In this document: in pieces, positions 36,105-44,998 of the stretch
Layout of the letters: each line of letters begins with the position of its first letter
Position numbering within the stretch: the stretch's first letter is position 1
From: Saccharophagus degradans 2-40
Lineage (GTDB): Bacteria; Pseudomonadota; Gammaproteobacteria; Pseudomonadales; Cellvibrionaceae
Direction: 5' to 3'
Assembly: GCF_000013665.1 (NCBI RefSeq)
Contig: NC_007912.1
Coordinates: 2,466,501-2,530,500, forward strand
Length of the DNA stretch: 64,000 nucleotides
Program-made: the position numbers and the translations under genes
The notes under the pieces: model-generated
Seen by the model: only the letters and a program-made list of their open reading frames with translations
What the model was told of the DNA's origin: nothing
The model's database searches: none

Positions 36105-36228
36105 CGTTGAGATTGATATCTCATTAAGCTTCATATTAAGTTAAAAGTGTTGTCGCTGTTGCTTTTGTAGCTACTCTTGTACCAATCAAAATGTAATCAC
36201 TTAAAAACAACCCAACCAAGGAGATAAA

Positions 36229-39042
36229 ATGGACTCTAGCATTAAATGTTCAGTAAAAAATCAATTAAGCGTTGGGGCTAAAAGTTATGATTACTTTGAT
36301 CTTTCCAAGGTACTTGAACGCCTGAAACGCGATAATCAAAGTTCCAAGAATAACGGTAGTGAAAGTAACCAATCTACGACCACTTTTGGTTCCATATCGC
36401 TCGCTGATTTGCCTTTTTGTTTGAAGATAATGCTAGAAAATGCAGTAAGGAATTTGGATACCAAGAATATAACAGAGCATCAAGTGCAGGCACTCCTTGA
36501 GTGGCCGCTTGAACAGCAGAAAAAAGGTGCAAAAAACGATTGTAAAGTAGCCTTTTCACCCTCTCGCGTACTATTACAAGATTTCACCGGCGTGCCGGCA
36601 ATTGTTGATTTAGCCGCAATGCGCGAGGCGATAGTTAAATTGGGGGGTAAACCGCAAGATATTAACCCTTTAACACCCGTGGACTTGGTTATAGATCATT
36701 CGGTAATGGTGGATTATTTTGGTACTGATAGTGCTTTTAAAAAAAATACGGACATTGAATTTAAAAGGAACAAAGAAAGGTACCAGTTCTTAAAATGGGG
36801 GCAAAAAGCGTTTGCCAATTTTCGTGTCGTACCGCCGGGAACCGGTATTGTGCACCAAGTGAATTTAGAATTTCTCGCCTCTGTGGTTACTACCACCGAA
36901 AAAAACGGCAGGTGTTTAGCCTACCCCGATACTTTAGTGGGAACAGATTCACATACAACAATGATAAACGGTTTGGGTGTGCTCGGCTGGGGTGTGGGTG
37001 GGATTGAAGCCGAAGCCGCAATGCTGGGGCAACCAATAAGTATGTCTATTCCAGACGTAATCGGCTTTGAATTAAGCGGCCAGTTAAAAGAAGGCGCCAC
37101 GGCAACGGACTTAGTATTAACTATAACGCAACAACTGCGGGCCAAAGGTGTTGTCGGAAAGTTTGTTGAATTCTACGGCGATGGATTAACCAACCTACCA
37201 CTGGCAGATAGAGCAACAATCGCCAATATGGCTCCGGAATATGGTGCCACGTGCGGTATATTCCCCATCGACGAACACACTCTGCGCTACTTGGAACTTA
37301 CAGGTAGGCCAACCGAACACATAGCACTTGTTAAAGAGTATGCCAAAGCGCAGGGACTATGGCGTGAAGATGGTTGTAAGCCCGCTGTTTACACTGAAAC
37401 CCTGAAATTAGATTTAGCTCTTGTAGCGCCTTGTATAGCAGGGCCTAAAAGACCGCAAGATAGAATAGCCATAAGGGACGCAAAATCGTCTTTTTTTAAC
37501 GAACCAGACTTTAATAACAAAAATTTAGCAGACACAAGCCTAGAACACTTTGCCAGTGAGGGTGGCAGCCCTGAAACTAACAATCCAAAAAGAAAAGTTA
37601 AACCTGATTACAGTACGCGCGAGCTGCAAAACGGCGACATCGTAATTGCCGCTATTACCTCTTGCACCAATACATCTAACCCCGCTGTAATGGTTGCAGC
37701 AGGGTTAATAGCGCAAAAGGCTATTCAGCTAGGTTTAACGACAAAACCTTGGGTAAAAACTTCTTTTGCCCCAGGTTCACAGGTGGTACCTGCATATTTA
37801 AAAAAGGCAGGGTTAGACGTTGCTCTCGATGCTCTAGGCTTTAATCTTGTTGGGTTTGGTTGCACAACGTGTATAGGCAACTCCGGCCCACTCCCCAACG
37901 AAATAGTTACAGCTATTGAGCGCCAATCTCTAACCGTATGCTCGGTGTTATCTGGCAATAGAAATTTTGAAGGGCGCATTCATCAGCAAGTTAAAGCTAA
38001 CTACCTTGCTTCGCCACCGCTCGTTGTTGCATACGCGCTTGCTGGCAGCATAACTGTAAATTTAGCAACCGAGCCATTAGGTTATAGCACTGCTGATGAA
38101 CCCATTTACCTAAATCATATTTGGCCGTCGCAAAACGAGGTGGCAGAGGTTATGGCTAAGACTATTACAGCTCAGCAGTACCGCCATTATTATGCCGATG
38201 TATTTAGCGGTACGGAGCAATGGCAAGCACTTGCAGCGCCAGATGACGCTACGTATAACTGGCCAAGCTCTAACTATATTGCTAACCCGCCTTATTTTAA
38301 AGAAATGGAAAAACGTAAATCAGAGATTAAGCCAATTGAAAATGCACGATGTTTAGCATTACTAGGTGATTCAATCACAACTGATCATATCTCCCCTGCT
38401 GGTGCCATATCAGCACAAAGCCCGGCTGGCAAATATTTGCAAGAATTAGGTGTTAAAGAGGAAGATTTTAATAGCCTAGGTTCACGGCGCGGCAATCACG
38501 AAGTAATGATTCGAGGAACCTTCGCCAACCCAAGGTTACGCAACTTACTTTGCCCCGAAAAGGAAGGCGGTTATACCCTGAAACTACCCAGTGAAGAAAT
38601 TAAAACCATTTACGACGCGGCCCAGCGCTATAAAAAACATGATACCCCTTTGGTTGTAATTGCAGGTAAAGAGTACGGGTCTGGGTCTAGCAGAGATTGG
38701 GCAGCAAAAGGTGTTAAATTACTTGGTGTTCGCGCCGTTATTGCTGAAAGTTATGAACGAATTCATCGCGCTAACTTGGTAGGGTTTGGTGTTTTGCCAC
38801 TTCAGTTTCTGGAAGGTCAATCTGCGGAAAAATTAGAGATTACAGGTAAAGAGCAATTCACAATTGAAAACTTTGCAGTGGGCGATACCCATGCAAACAT
38901 GAAAATTATTAGCCCAGTAGGTGATACTAGAAACGTTAAACTAGCTATTCGCATAGATACGCCCGTCGAGTGGGAGTATTATCAACATGGTGGAATCTTA
39001 CATTACGTGTTGCGACAAATGACCGGTGATACACAAGCATAA
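36229..39042 (+). CDS. acnA: Aconitate hydratase A
   Basis: 937 aa, AAGGAG 7 bp before the ATG. Full-length AcnA/IRP type: the three [4Fe-4S] ligand cysteines are visible as C479 (SCTNT), C545 and C548 (CTTC), and the C-terminal swivel domain carries GSSRDWAAKG. It isomerises citrate to isocitrate in the TCA cycle. A lysine-rich insertion of about 30 residues (around 425-455) makes it somewhat longer than E. coli AcnA (about 890). Upstream FNR-type palindromes suggest redox-responsive control. fumC follows on the same strand after 166 bp. Confidence 0.95.
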   Translation: MDSSIKCSVKNQLSVGAKSYDYFDLSKVLERLKRDNQSSKNNGSESNQSTTTFGSISLADLPFCLKIMLENAVRNLDTKNITEHQVQALLEWPLEQQKKGAKNDCKVAFSPSRVLLQDFTGVPAIVDLAAMREAIVKLGGKPQDINPLTPVDLVIDHSVMVDYFGTDSAFKKNTDIEFKRNKERYQFLKWGQKAFANFRVVPPGTGIVHQVNLEFLASVVTTTEKNGRCLAYPDTLVGTDSHTTMINGLGVLGWGVGGIEAEAAMLGQPISMSIPDVIGFELSGQLKEGATATDLVLTITQQLRAKGVVGKFVEFYGDGLTNLPLADRATIANMAPEYGATCGIFPIDEHTLRYLELTGRPTEHIALVKEYAKAQGLWREDGCKPAVYTETLKLDLALVAPCIAGPKRPQDRIAIRDAKSSFFNEPDFNNKNLADTSLEHFASEGGSPETNNPKRKVKPDYSTRELQNGDIVIAAITSCTNTSNPAVMVAAGLIAQKAIQLGLTTKPWVKTSFAPGSQVVPAYLKKAGLDVALDALGFNLVGFGCTTCIGNSGPLPNEIVTAIERQSLTVCSVLSGNRNFEGRIHQQVKANYLASPPLVVAYALAGSITVNLATEPLGYSTADEPIYLNHIWPSQNEVAEVMAKTITAQQYRHYYADVFSGTEQWQALAAPDDATYNWPSSNYIANPPYFKEMEKRKSEIKPIENARCLALLGDSITTDHISPAGAISAQSPAGKYLQELGVKEEDFNSLGSRRGNHEVMIRGTFANPRLRNLLCPEKEGGYTLKLPSEEIKTIYDAAQRYKKHDTPLVVIAGKEYGSGSSRDWAAKGVKLLGVRAVIAESYERIHRANLVGFGVLPLQFLEGQSAEKLEITGKEQFTIENFAVGDTHANMKIISPVGDTRNVKLAIRIDTPVEWEYYQHGGILHYVLRQMTGDTQA

Positions 39043-39112
39043 CCAGCAATAAATAACTGCTAAGGGAATTTTACTACCCACAGATATATTGCTGATTACC
39101 ACGCTTGCCGTA

Positions 39113-39187
39113 GTTGCCATGCATATGGTTGCAATGCACATTTTTTCCATCCACATGTTTGCCAAGCACATATTTGCCATTCAAAAG
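39113..39187. repeat. Five-unit 15-bp imperfect repeat in the fumC leader
   Basis: Five consecutive 15-bp units, beginning GTTGCCATGCATATG and GTTGCAATGCACATT, degenerate rightwards (last unit TTTGCCATTCAAAAG). Read in frame with fumC it would encode Met/His-rich pentapeptides, but the fumC start lies after it. Unknown role. Confidence 0.6.
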
Positions 39188-39208
39188 CTTCGACCAATAG
39201 GTTTAAAA

Positions 39209-40591
39209 ATGACGACATTAAACGAAGGCATTAAAACACGCACAGAAAAGGACAGTCTTGGTGAGGTTCAGGTGCCGGAATACGCGTTGTACGGCGCCCA
39301 AACCCAAAGAGCATTAAATAACTTTAAGATAAGCGGCCTTGTATTTCCGCGAAGTTTTATTAAAGCGCTTGGGTTAATAAAGGCCAGCTGTGCACAGGCA
39401 AATAAAAAGTTAGGCTCTTTAGAGCCCGCAATGGCAAACGCGATTTGCGATGCGGCAATCGACGTTGCAAACGGTACCTTTGACGACCAATTCCCTCTTG
39501 ACATATTTCAAACAGGCTCTGGTACTAGTACCAATATGAATGCAAATGAGGTGATCGCCAAGCTTGCTAGTGATAAGTTGGGCAACTCCGTGCACCCCAA
39601 CGATCACGTGAATATGAGCCAGAGCTCAAATGATGTTATCCCTTCGTGCATACACTTAAGTGCAGCACTGCAAATTGAAACAACGTTATTGCCAGCGCTG
39701 AATAATTTAGTTGATGTAATCAGTATTAAAACTCAAGCCCTGTCTAGCGTGGTTAAAACGGGTAGAACCCATTTAATGGATGCTATGCCTTTAACCTTTG
39801 GGCAAGAATTAAGTGGTTGGGCACACCAAATTAGAAACAATGTTCAGCGGCTTGAAAGCGCTTTGCCGCGCCTTAAAATGTTGTGCTTAGGCGGTACCGC
39901 GGTTGGCACCGGTGTTAATGCTGCTCCACTATTCGGCCAAAGTTGCGTAACTGCGCTCTCTGAATTAAGCGGTATGGAGCTTACAATTACCCCCAATAAA
40001 TTTGAGGGCATTAGCTCGCAAGATACAGCGTTAGAAATTAGCAGCCACTTAAAGACGCTGGCAGCAAGCTTAATGAAAATTAGCAACGATTTACGGTGGA
40101 TGAATAGTGGCCCACTCGCAGGACTTGCTGAAATACACCTACCCCAGCTACAACCGGGCAGCAGTATTATGCCGGGCAAAGTTAACCCAGTTATCCCCGA
40201 AGCGGTTTGTATGGCGGCTGCTCAAGTTATAGGGAACGATGCAACCATCACTGTGGCCGCTCAAAGCGGTAATTTCCAGTTGAATACCATGTTGCCGGTT
40301 ATTGCATTTAATTTACTGCAAAGCATCCAGCTGCTCGCCAATAGCTGTAACGCACTAGCAACCAAGGCAATAGCTGGGCTTGAGGTAAATATGGACAATA
40401 TAAATCAGGTATTGGCTAAAAACCCCATTTTGGCTACTTCGCTTAATAATGAGATTGGTTACGAAAAAAGCGCAGAAATTGCAAAGCAGGCATATAGTCA
40501 GAAGCGCCCTATATTGGATGTAGCTCTAGAGATGTCTGGTGTTGATAAGAAAACACTTCGCCGCTTGCTCGACCCTAAAAACCTTGTATAG
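39209..40591 (+). CDS. fumC: Class II fumarate hydratase
   Basis: 460 aa from the ATG at 39209 (AGG 9 bp upstream); an in-frame extension of 40 residues upstream is Met/His-rich, repetitive and outside the family alignment. Family landmarks: the ALYGAQTQRA start, SGTSTNMNANEV, NMSQSSNDVIPS, KTGRTHLMDA and the signature GSSIMPGKVNP. It converts fumarate to malate without an Fe-S cluster. Its position after acnA suggests joint expression of two TCA enzymes. Confidence 0.94.
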   Translation: MTTLNEGIKTRTEKDSLGEVQVPEYALYGAQTQRALNNFKISGLVFPRSFIKALGLIKASCAQANKKLGSLEPAMANAICDAAIDVANGTFDDQFPLDIFQTGSGTSTNMNANEVIAKLASDKLGNSVHPNDHVNMSQSSNDVIPSCIHLSAALQIETTLLPALNNLVDVISIKTQALSSVVKTGRTHLMDAMPLTFGQELSGWAHQIRNNVQRLESALPRLKMLCLGGTAVGTGVNAAPLFGQSCVTALSELSGMELTITPNKFEGISSQDTALEISSHLKTLAASLMKISNDLRWMNSGPLAGLAEIHLPQLQPGSSIMPGKVNPVIPEAVCMAAAQVIGNDATITVAAQSGNFQLNTMLPVIAFNLLQSIQLLANSCNALATKAIAGLEVNMDNINQVLAKNPILATSLNNEIGYEKSAEIAKQAYSQKRPILDVALEMSGVDKKTLRRLLDPKNLV

Positions 40592-40715
40592 GTAACGTTA
40601 TTCCCACCTCCAATGGATATAATGCATAAGCGATTGAACTTGAAAGCATCGCAACGCTAAAATGCCTAACGCCATCGCTGTTGTTGGCCATAGAACAATA
40701 AGAAGTTACTGAATT

Positions 40716-41819
40716 ATGTCCATTCTGCAACCACCCAAAACATACCTGTGGGTTTGGTTTACTTGGTTAGTTATTTTCTACGTCACCTGGGCCTGCTTAG
40801 TGCTTTTGGGCGACCGCGTATCGGATGTAATTACCCATTGGCCTATGGCGTTGGCTATGGCGTTGGGGTCCTACGCAGCAGGCTCTACCCCCATGGGCGG
40901 GGGTACGGTCGGCTTTCCTGTGCTTGTTCTGCTATTTGATATGCCGGCCAGCCTTGGGCGAGACTTCAGTTTTGCCGTGCAATCTATAGGCATGACAAGC
41001 GCCAGCATCTTTATTTTGGCCAGACGCCAGCCATTGGCGGTATCGGTATTGCAGGGGGCCATATGCGGCGCCATTGTGGGCACGCCCCTTGGCATATTCT
41101 TTATCGCACCGCTTATACCGGAATTGTGGATTAAAGTATGCTTCTCAATCATTTGGGCAGGCTTCGGGTTGCTCCACCTCTATCGTATAAATGAAATAGC
41201 AAGTAATACTGGCATTATCGATTTCAGCGAAAAATGGGATTTCCGCCTTGGTCTATTGCTTGGCTTTTTAGCTAGTCTTACGGTTGTTTCTGTTACTGGG
41301 GTTGGTATAGATATGATTATCTACGCTGCCCTTGTGCTTCTGTGTCGTGCAGACTTAAAAATAGCCATTCCTACGTCTGTCGTGATCATGGCATTCAATT
41401 CTGTGTATGGCGTGCTTATTAAATCAGCAACAACTGGTTTTCAGGCTGGCACCTACGAAAACTGGTTGTCTGCCGCGCCAGTGGTGGCACTAGGTGCACC
41501 CCTTGGTGTACTGATAGTTGGGCTAGTAGGCAGAAAGCCTACGTTGCTTTTTGTTGCGGTACTTTGCGTAGGCCAGTACATATGGACATGCGTTAACGAA
41601 CGGCATTTATTGGGGGTTAGCGGTATCCTTATAACTCTTTTGTTTGTTGGTGGGTTGCTTTATGTTTTTGAGCGATTAAGAGTGCTGGGTAACATATTAT
41701 CTATCAATAAAGCGGCCGATATCGAAGCCAATGCACACCATATAACAAGTTTAGGTATCCCAGATGTAGAGCCTCACTTGCACAGCGGCGAAGAAACGCA
41801 CAAAAGCCTTAAAAACTAG
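40716..41819 (+). CDS. TauE/SafE family sulfite/organosulfonate exporter-like permease
   Basis: 367 aa. About eight hydrophobic helices in the TauE/SafE arrangement, with the duplicated Gly-rich openings MALGSYAAGSTPMGGGTVGFPVL and a later TGVGIDMIIYAALVL. The last 40 residues are a soluble His-rich tail (HSGEETHK). TauE/SafE proteins move sulfite, sulfonates or related anions; the substrate here is not indicated by any neighbour. A lone gene in its own 124-bp promoter gap. Confidence 0.8.
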   Translation: MSILQPPKTYLWVWFTWLVIFYVTWACLVLLGDRVSDVITHWPMALAMALGSYAAGSTPMGGGTVGFPVLVLLFDMPASLGRDFSFAVQSIGMTSASIFILARRQPLAVSVLQGAICGAIVGTPLGIFFIAPLIPELWIKVCFSIIWAGFGLLHLYRINEIASNTGIIDFSEKWDFRLGLLLGFLASLTVVSVTGVGIDMIIYAALVLLCRADLKIAIPTSVVIMAFNSVYGVLIKSATTGFQAGTYENWLSAAPVVALGAPLGVLIVGLVGRKPTLLFVAVLCVGQYIWTCVNERHLLGVSGILITLLFVGGLLYVFERLRVLGNILSINKAADIEANAHHITSLGIPDVEPHLHSGEETHKSLKN

Positions 41820-42002
41820 ACGAAAACACCAGAAACATTGCTAGGCGCACAACGTTTTGTATTAGCTGTGTTATAGTTAAAAGCATCTATTTCTAGTTAT
41901 TATTGTGGTGCACACCAACATTTCGTTATGAAAATTCGTTATTCAGGGATCTAACCATTCTAAAAATGGTCGATAGAACATATCCAAACAAAAGTTAAGT
42001 TT

Positions 42003-44114
42003 ATGATAAAGAATATTGCCGTAAGCCTCGTTTTTATTTTCTCTGTCACCTGCGCTGTAGCTAAACCACCAGAAGCGCCTAAGCTGATTCCTACAAAAGT
42101 ACAATCGCAAACCATTGTTGACGTAATAGCTCAGTTAAATGCGAGACATTATCGCAACCAAGCAATTGACGATTCCTTGTCTACGCGATTCCTAGAAAGC
42201 TATATCGACAGCCTCGACCCTGCCCATATGTTTTTCTACACAAAAGATGTAGAAAACTTCAAAAAGCACAACCTTAAATACGATGATTATTTCCGTAAGG
42301 GCAAGCTAGAAGAAGGTTTTGAGGTGTATAGAACCTACCGCGCCCGTGTTGTTTCGCGCTTAGAGTCTGCTATAGAGATGCTGGCCGACGAAAATGTTAA
42401 GTTTGACTTTAACGCTAAAGACGAAATTATATTAGATCGCTCTGAATTGCCTTGGCCAACCACCCAAGCCGAAGCCGACGAGCTTTGGTACAAGCGCACA
42501 AAATTAAGCCTGCTTAACTTAAAACTAGCAGGTAAAACCTTAGAAGAAGCCAAAGAAACGGTTACAAAGCGCTATAAAAACCAGCTCAATCGCATATTGC
42601 AGCAAGATAGCGCCGATGTATTTGAAATAATGGTGAATTCATTAACGCTGCTATTTGACCCGCATACAAATTATTGGTCGCCGCGCACTTCCGAGAACTT
42701 CAACATTAATATGTCGCTTTCTTTAGAGGGCATCGGTGCGGTATTACAATCTGAAGATGAATTCACCAAGGTAGTAAGCCTAGTGCCTGGCGGCCCTGCT
42801 TCGAAGCAAGGCCAATTAAAGCCAGCCGATAGAATTGTTGGTGTTGGCCAAGGCGACGAAGGTGAAGTTGTCGATGTTACAGGTTGGCGATTAGATGAAG
42901 TTGTAGACCGTATTCGCGGCCCTAAGAACACAGTTGTGCGCCTAGAAGTGTTGCCCGCTAAAGAAAGCAATGGCGAAACTGCGGTAATTCGTATTAAACG
43001 CGATGAGGTTAAACTAGAAGACCAAGCCGCTAAAAAAGGCGTATTGGAGCTAAGTGATGAAGAGCGCCTATACAAAATTGGTGTCATTAACCTGCCTGCT
43101 TTTTATATTAACTTCGATAAAGCAAATAGTCGCGACCCAGACTATCGCAGTAGTACCCGCGATGTATCTCGCCTACTAGACGAGCTACAAGCAGAAGGCG
43201 TAGACGGTATTATTTTAGATTTACGCAACAATGGCGGCGGTTCACTGCGCGAAGCAACCATGCTTACCGATTTGTTTATCGACCACGGTACCGTTGTGCA
43301 GATTCGTACTCCAGATGGCTACATAGCTCGCCATAACCACGCCCGTTTACGTGCTAAATATCGCGGCCCGCTAATCGTGCTTGTAAATCGATTAAGTGCA
43401 TCGGCTTCAGAAATTTTTGCCGGCGCAATTCAGGATTACGACAGAGGGCTAATTGTAGGCACTCAAACTTTTGGTAAGGGTACGGTGCAATCTGTGGCCC
43501 CTACTGTTGAAGGCAAAATTAAATTAACTGAATCAAAATTCTACCGCGTTTCTGGCGATAGCACCCAGCATCGAGGCATCATTCCAGATATCGAGCTACC
43601 TATGCTAGTGGATATGAAGGAAGTGGGCGAATCCGCTTACGACAATGCCCTGCCGTGGGACACTATCCACCCAGTACCACATGCAAAATACTTTGATCTT
43701 GATGCGAGCATTCCCTACCTAACCGAAGCCCATAAAAAGCGTATTGCTCATGACCCAGACTTTAACTACCTGCTCGATCAAATAGCTGTAATGGAAGAGA
43801 ACAAGCGTAAAAAAGCAGTATCTCTTAACGAAAAACAGCGAATTGCAGAGAAAGAAAACCTAGAAAAACAAGCGATGGTTATCGAGAACAAGCGTCGCAC
43901 CGGCAAAGGTCAAGACCCGTACAAAACGTTAGCTGAGTACCGAGCCGCGCAAGAAGAAGAAAACCCGGAGGACGCTCCTGTAGTATCCTCTCGTGAAACA
44001 GTCATCGATTTAGATGGCGATACCCTATTGAACGAATCTGGCAACATATTAATTGACTACATTCGTTTTCAAACTACAAACGCTCAAAAACAGGCTTCAA
44101 ACTTTAGCAAATGA
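42003..44114 (+). CDS. prc: Carboxy-terminal (tail-specific) processing protease
   Basis: 703 aa. Signal peptide (1-20, cleavage after VAK-like region), an N-terminal helical domain, a PDZ domain (about 240-330, [10 protein letters not shown] ...), the S41 catalytic domain with Ser in the SASASEIF motif (467-469) and Lys K492 (FGKGTV), and the DUF3340-type C-terminal region. Periplasmic Ser-Lys protease that trims C-terminal tails and, in E. coli, processes FtsI and lipoproteins. The stop overlaps the xthA ATG in ATGA, so the two are coupled. Confidence 0.93.
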   Translation: MIKNIAVSLVFIFSVTCAVAKPPEAPKLIPTKVQSQTIVDVIAQLNARHYRNQAIDDSLSTRFLESYIDSLDPAHMFFYTKDVENFKKHNLKYDDYFRKGKLEEGFEVYRTYRARVVSRLESAIEMLADENVKFDFNAKDEIILDRSELPWPTTQAEADELWYKRTKLSLLNLKLAGKTLEEAKETVTKRYKNQLNRILQQDSADVFEIMVNSLTLLFDPHTNYWSPRTSENFNINMSLSLEGIGAVLQSEDEFTKVVSLVPGGPASKQGQLKPADRIVGVGQGDEGEVVDVTGWRLDEVVDRIRGPKNTVVRLEVLPAKESNGETAVIRIKRDEVKLEDQAAKKGVLELSDEERLYKIGVINLPAFYINFDKANSRDPDYRSSTRDVSRLLDELQAEGVDGIILDLRNNGGGSLREATMLTDLFIDHGTVVQIRTPDGYIARHNHARLRAKYRGPLIVLVNRLSASASEIFAGAIQDYDRGLIVGTQTFGKGTVQSVAPTVEGKIKLTESKFYRVSGDSTQHRGIIPDIELPMLVDMKEVGESAYDNALPWDTIHPVPHAKYFDLDASIPYLTEAHKKRIAHDPDFNYLLDQIAVMEENKRKKAVSLNEKQRIAEKENLEKQAMVIENKRRTGKGQDPYKTLAEYRAAQEEENPEDAPVVSSRETVIDLDGDTLLNESGNILIDYIRFQTTNAQKQASNFSK

Positions 44115-44929
44115 AATGTATTTCGTTTAACACCAACAGCATAAGAATACGCCTCCACCAGTTGGAGGCGGTTATCGCCAAACACCAGCCAGACTTTATA
44201 GGCATTCAAGAAACCAAAGTAAGCGACCCTGACTTTCCCGTTGAAGCCATTCAAGCTATGGGCTATCACGTAGAGTTTCACGGCCAAAAAACCCATTACG
44301 GCGTTGCGCTTATGTCGAAACACCCTTTTAATAAAGTACAAAAGGGCTATGTAACAGACACAGAAGAATCTCAAAAACGGTTTATTCTTGGGGAATTCAC
44401 CTTGCCTAGCGGCAAGCAAATAACGGTTATTAATGGTTATTTCCCACAGGGCGAAAACAGAGACCACCCTATTAAGTTTCCCAACAAGCTTAAATACTAT
44501 GCAGACCTACAGGCGCATATAGAAGCTAGCTACAAACCAAGTGATCTACTGGTTGTTATGGGCGATATGAATATTTCGCATACCGATTTAGATATTGGTA
44601 TAGGCGAAAGCAATAGAAAGCGCTGGCTTAAAGACGGTAAATGTAGCTTTTTACCCGAAGAGCGAGAGTGGCTAGATAAACTGCTAGGCTGGGGCTTGGT
44701 GGATACCTATCGCCAAACCAACCCTAACCTCGAAGAAGAGCAATACAGCTGGTTTGATTACCGCAGTAAAGGCTTTGAAAGAGAACCCAAGCGTGGCCTG
44801 CGAATAGATTTAATTCTGGCCTCTACAGCGCTAGCGCAACACAGTGTTGCCTCAGGGATTGATTACGACATACGGGGCATGGAAAAAGCTTCTGATCACT
44901 GCCCTATTTGGACTGAATTCTCTATTTAA
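44111..44929 (+). CDS. xthA: Exodeoxyribonuclease III
   Basis: 272 aa (E. coli enzyme 268). Catalytic residues of the AP endonuclease/exonuclease fold are visible: E34 (QETKV), the D/N of [10 protein letters not shown] (about 148-157) and the final SDHCP His. It cuts at abasic sites and removes 3' blocks in base-excision repair. The ATG overlaps the prc stop codon. Confidence 0.94.
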   Translation: MKCISFNTNSIRIRLHQLEAVIAKHQPDFIGIQETKVSDPDFPVEAIQAMGYHVEFHGQKTHYGVALMSKHPFNKVQKGYVTDTEESQKRFILGEFTLPSGKQITVINGYFPQGENRDHPIKFPNKLKYYADLQAHIEASYKPSDLLVVMGDMNISHTDLDIGIGESNRKRWLKDGKCSFLPEEREWLDKLLGWGLVDTYRQTNPNLEEEQYSWFDYRSKGFEREPKRGLRIDLILASTALAQHSVASGIDYDIRGMEKASDHCPIWTEFSI

Positions 44930-44954
44930 TCTAAGCTAGCATACCCACATACAC

Positions 44955-44987
44955 CGCAAACCGTGCCGTTTAGATGGCACGTTTGCG
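44955..44987. terminator. Bidirectional stem-loop between xthA and the kinase-like gene
   Basis: CGCAAAC and GTGCC pair with GGCAC and GTTTGCG: a 12-bp stem with one bulged C and an 8-nt loop, lying between two convergent genes. No clear T-run. Confidence 0.45.
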
Positions 44988-44998
44988 ATGTATTGCTA

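Noticed and set aside
39089-39208. In-frame extension of FumC
   Set aside because: Repetitive Met/His-rich peptide outside the family alignment; reported as a repeat instead.
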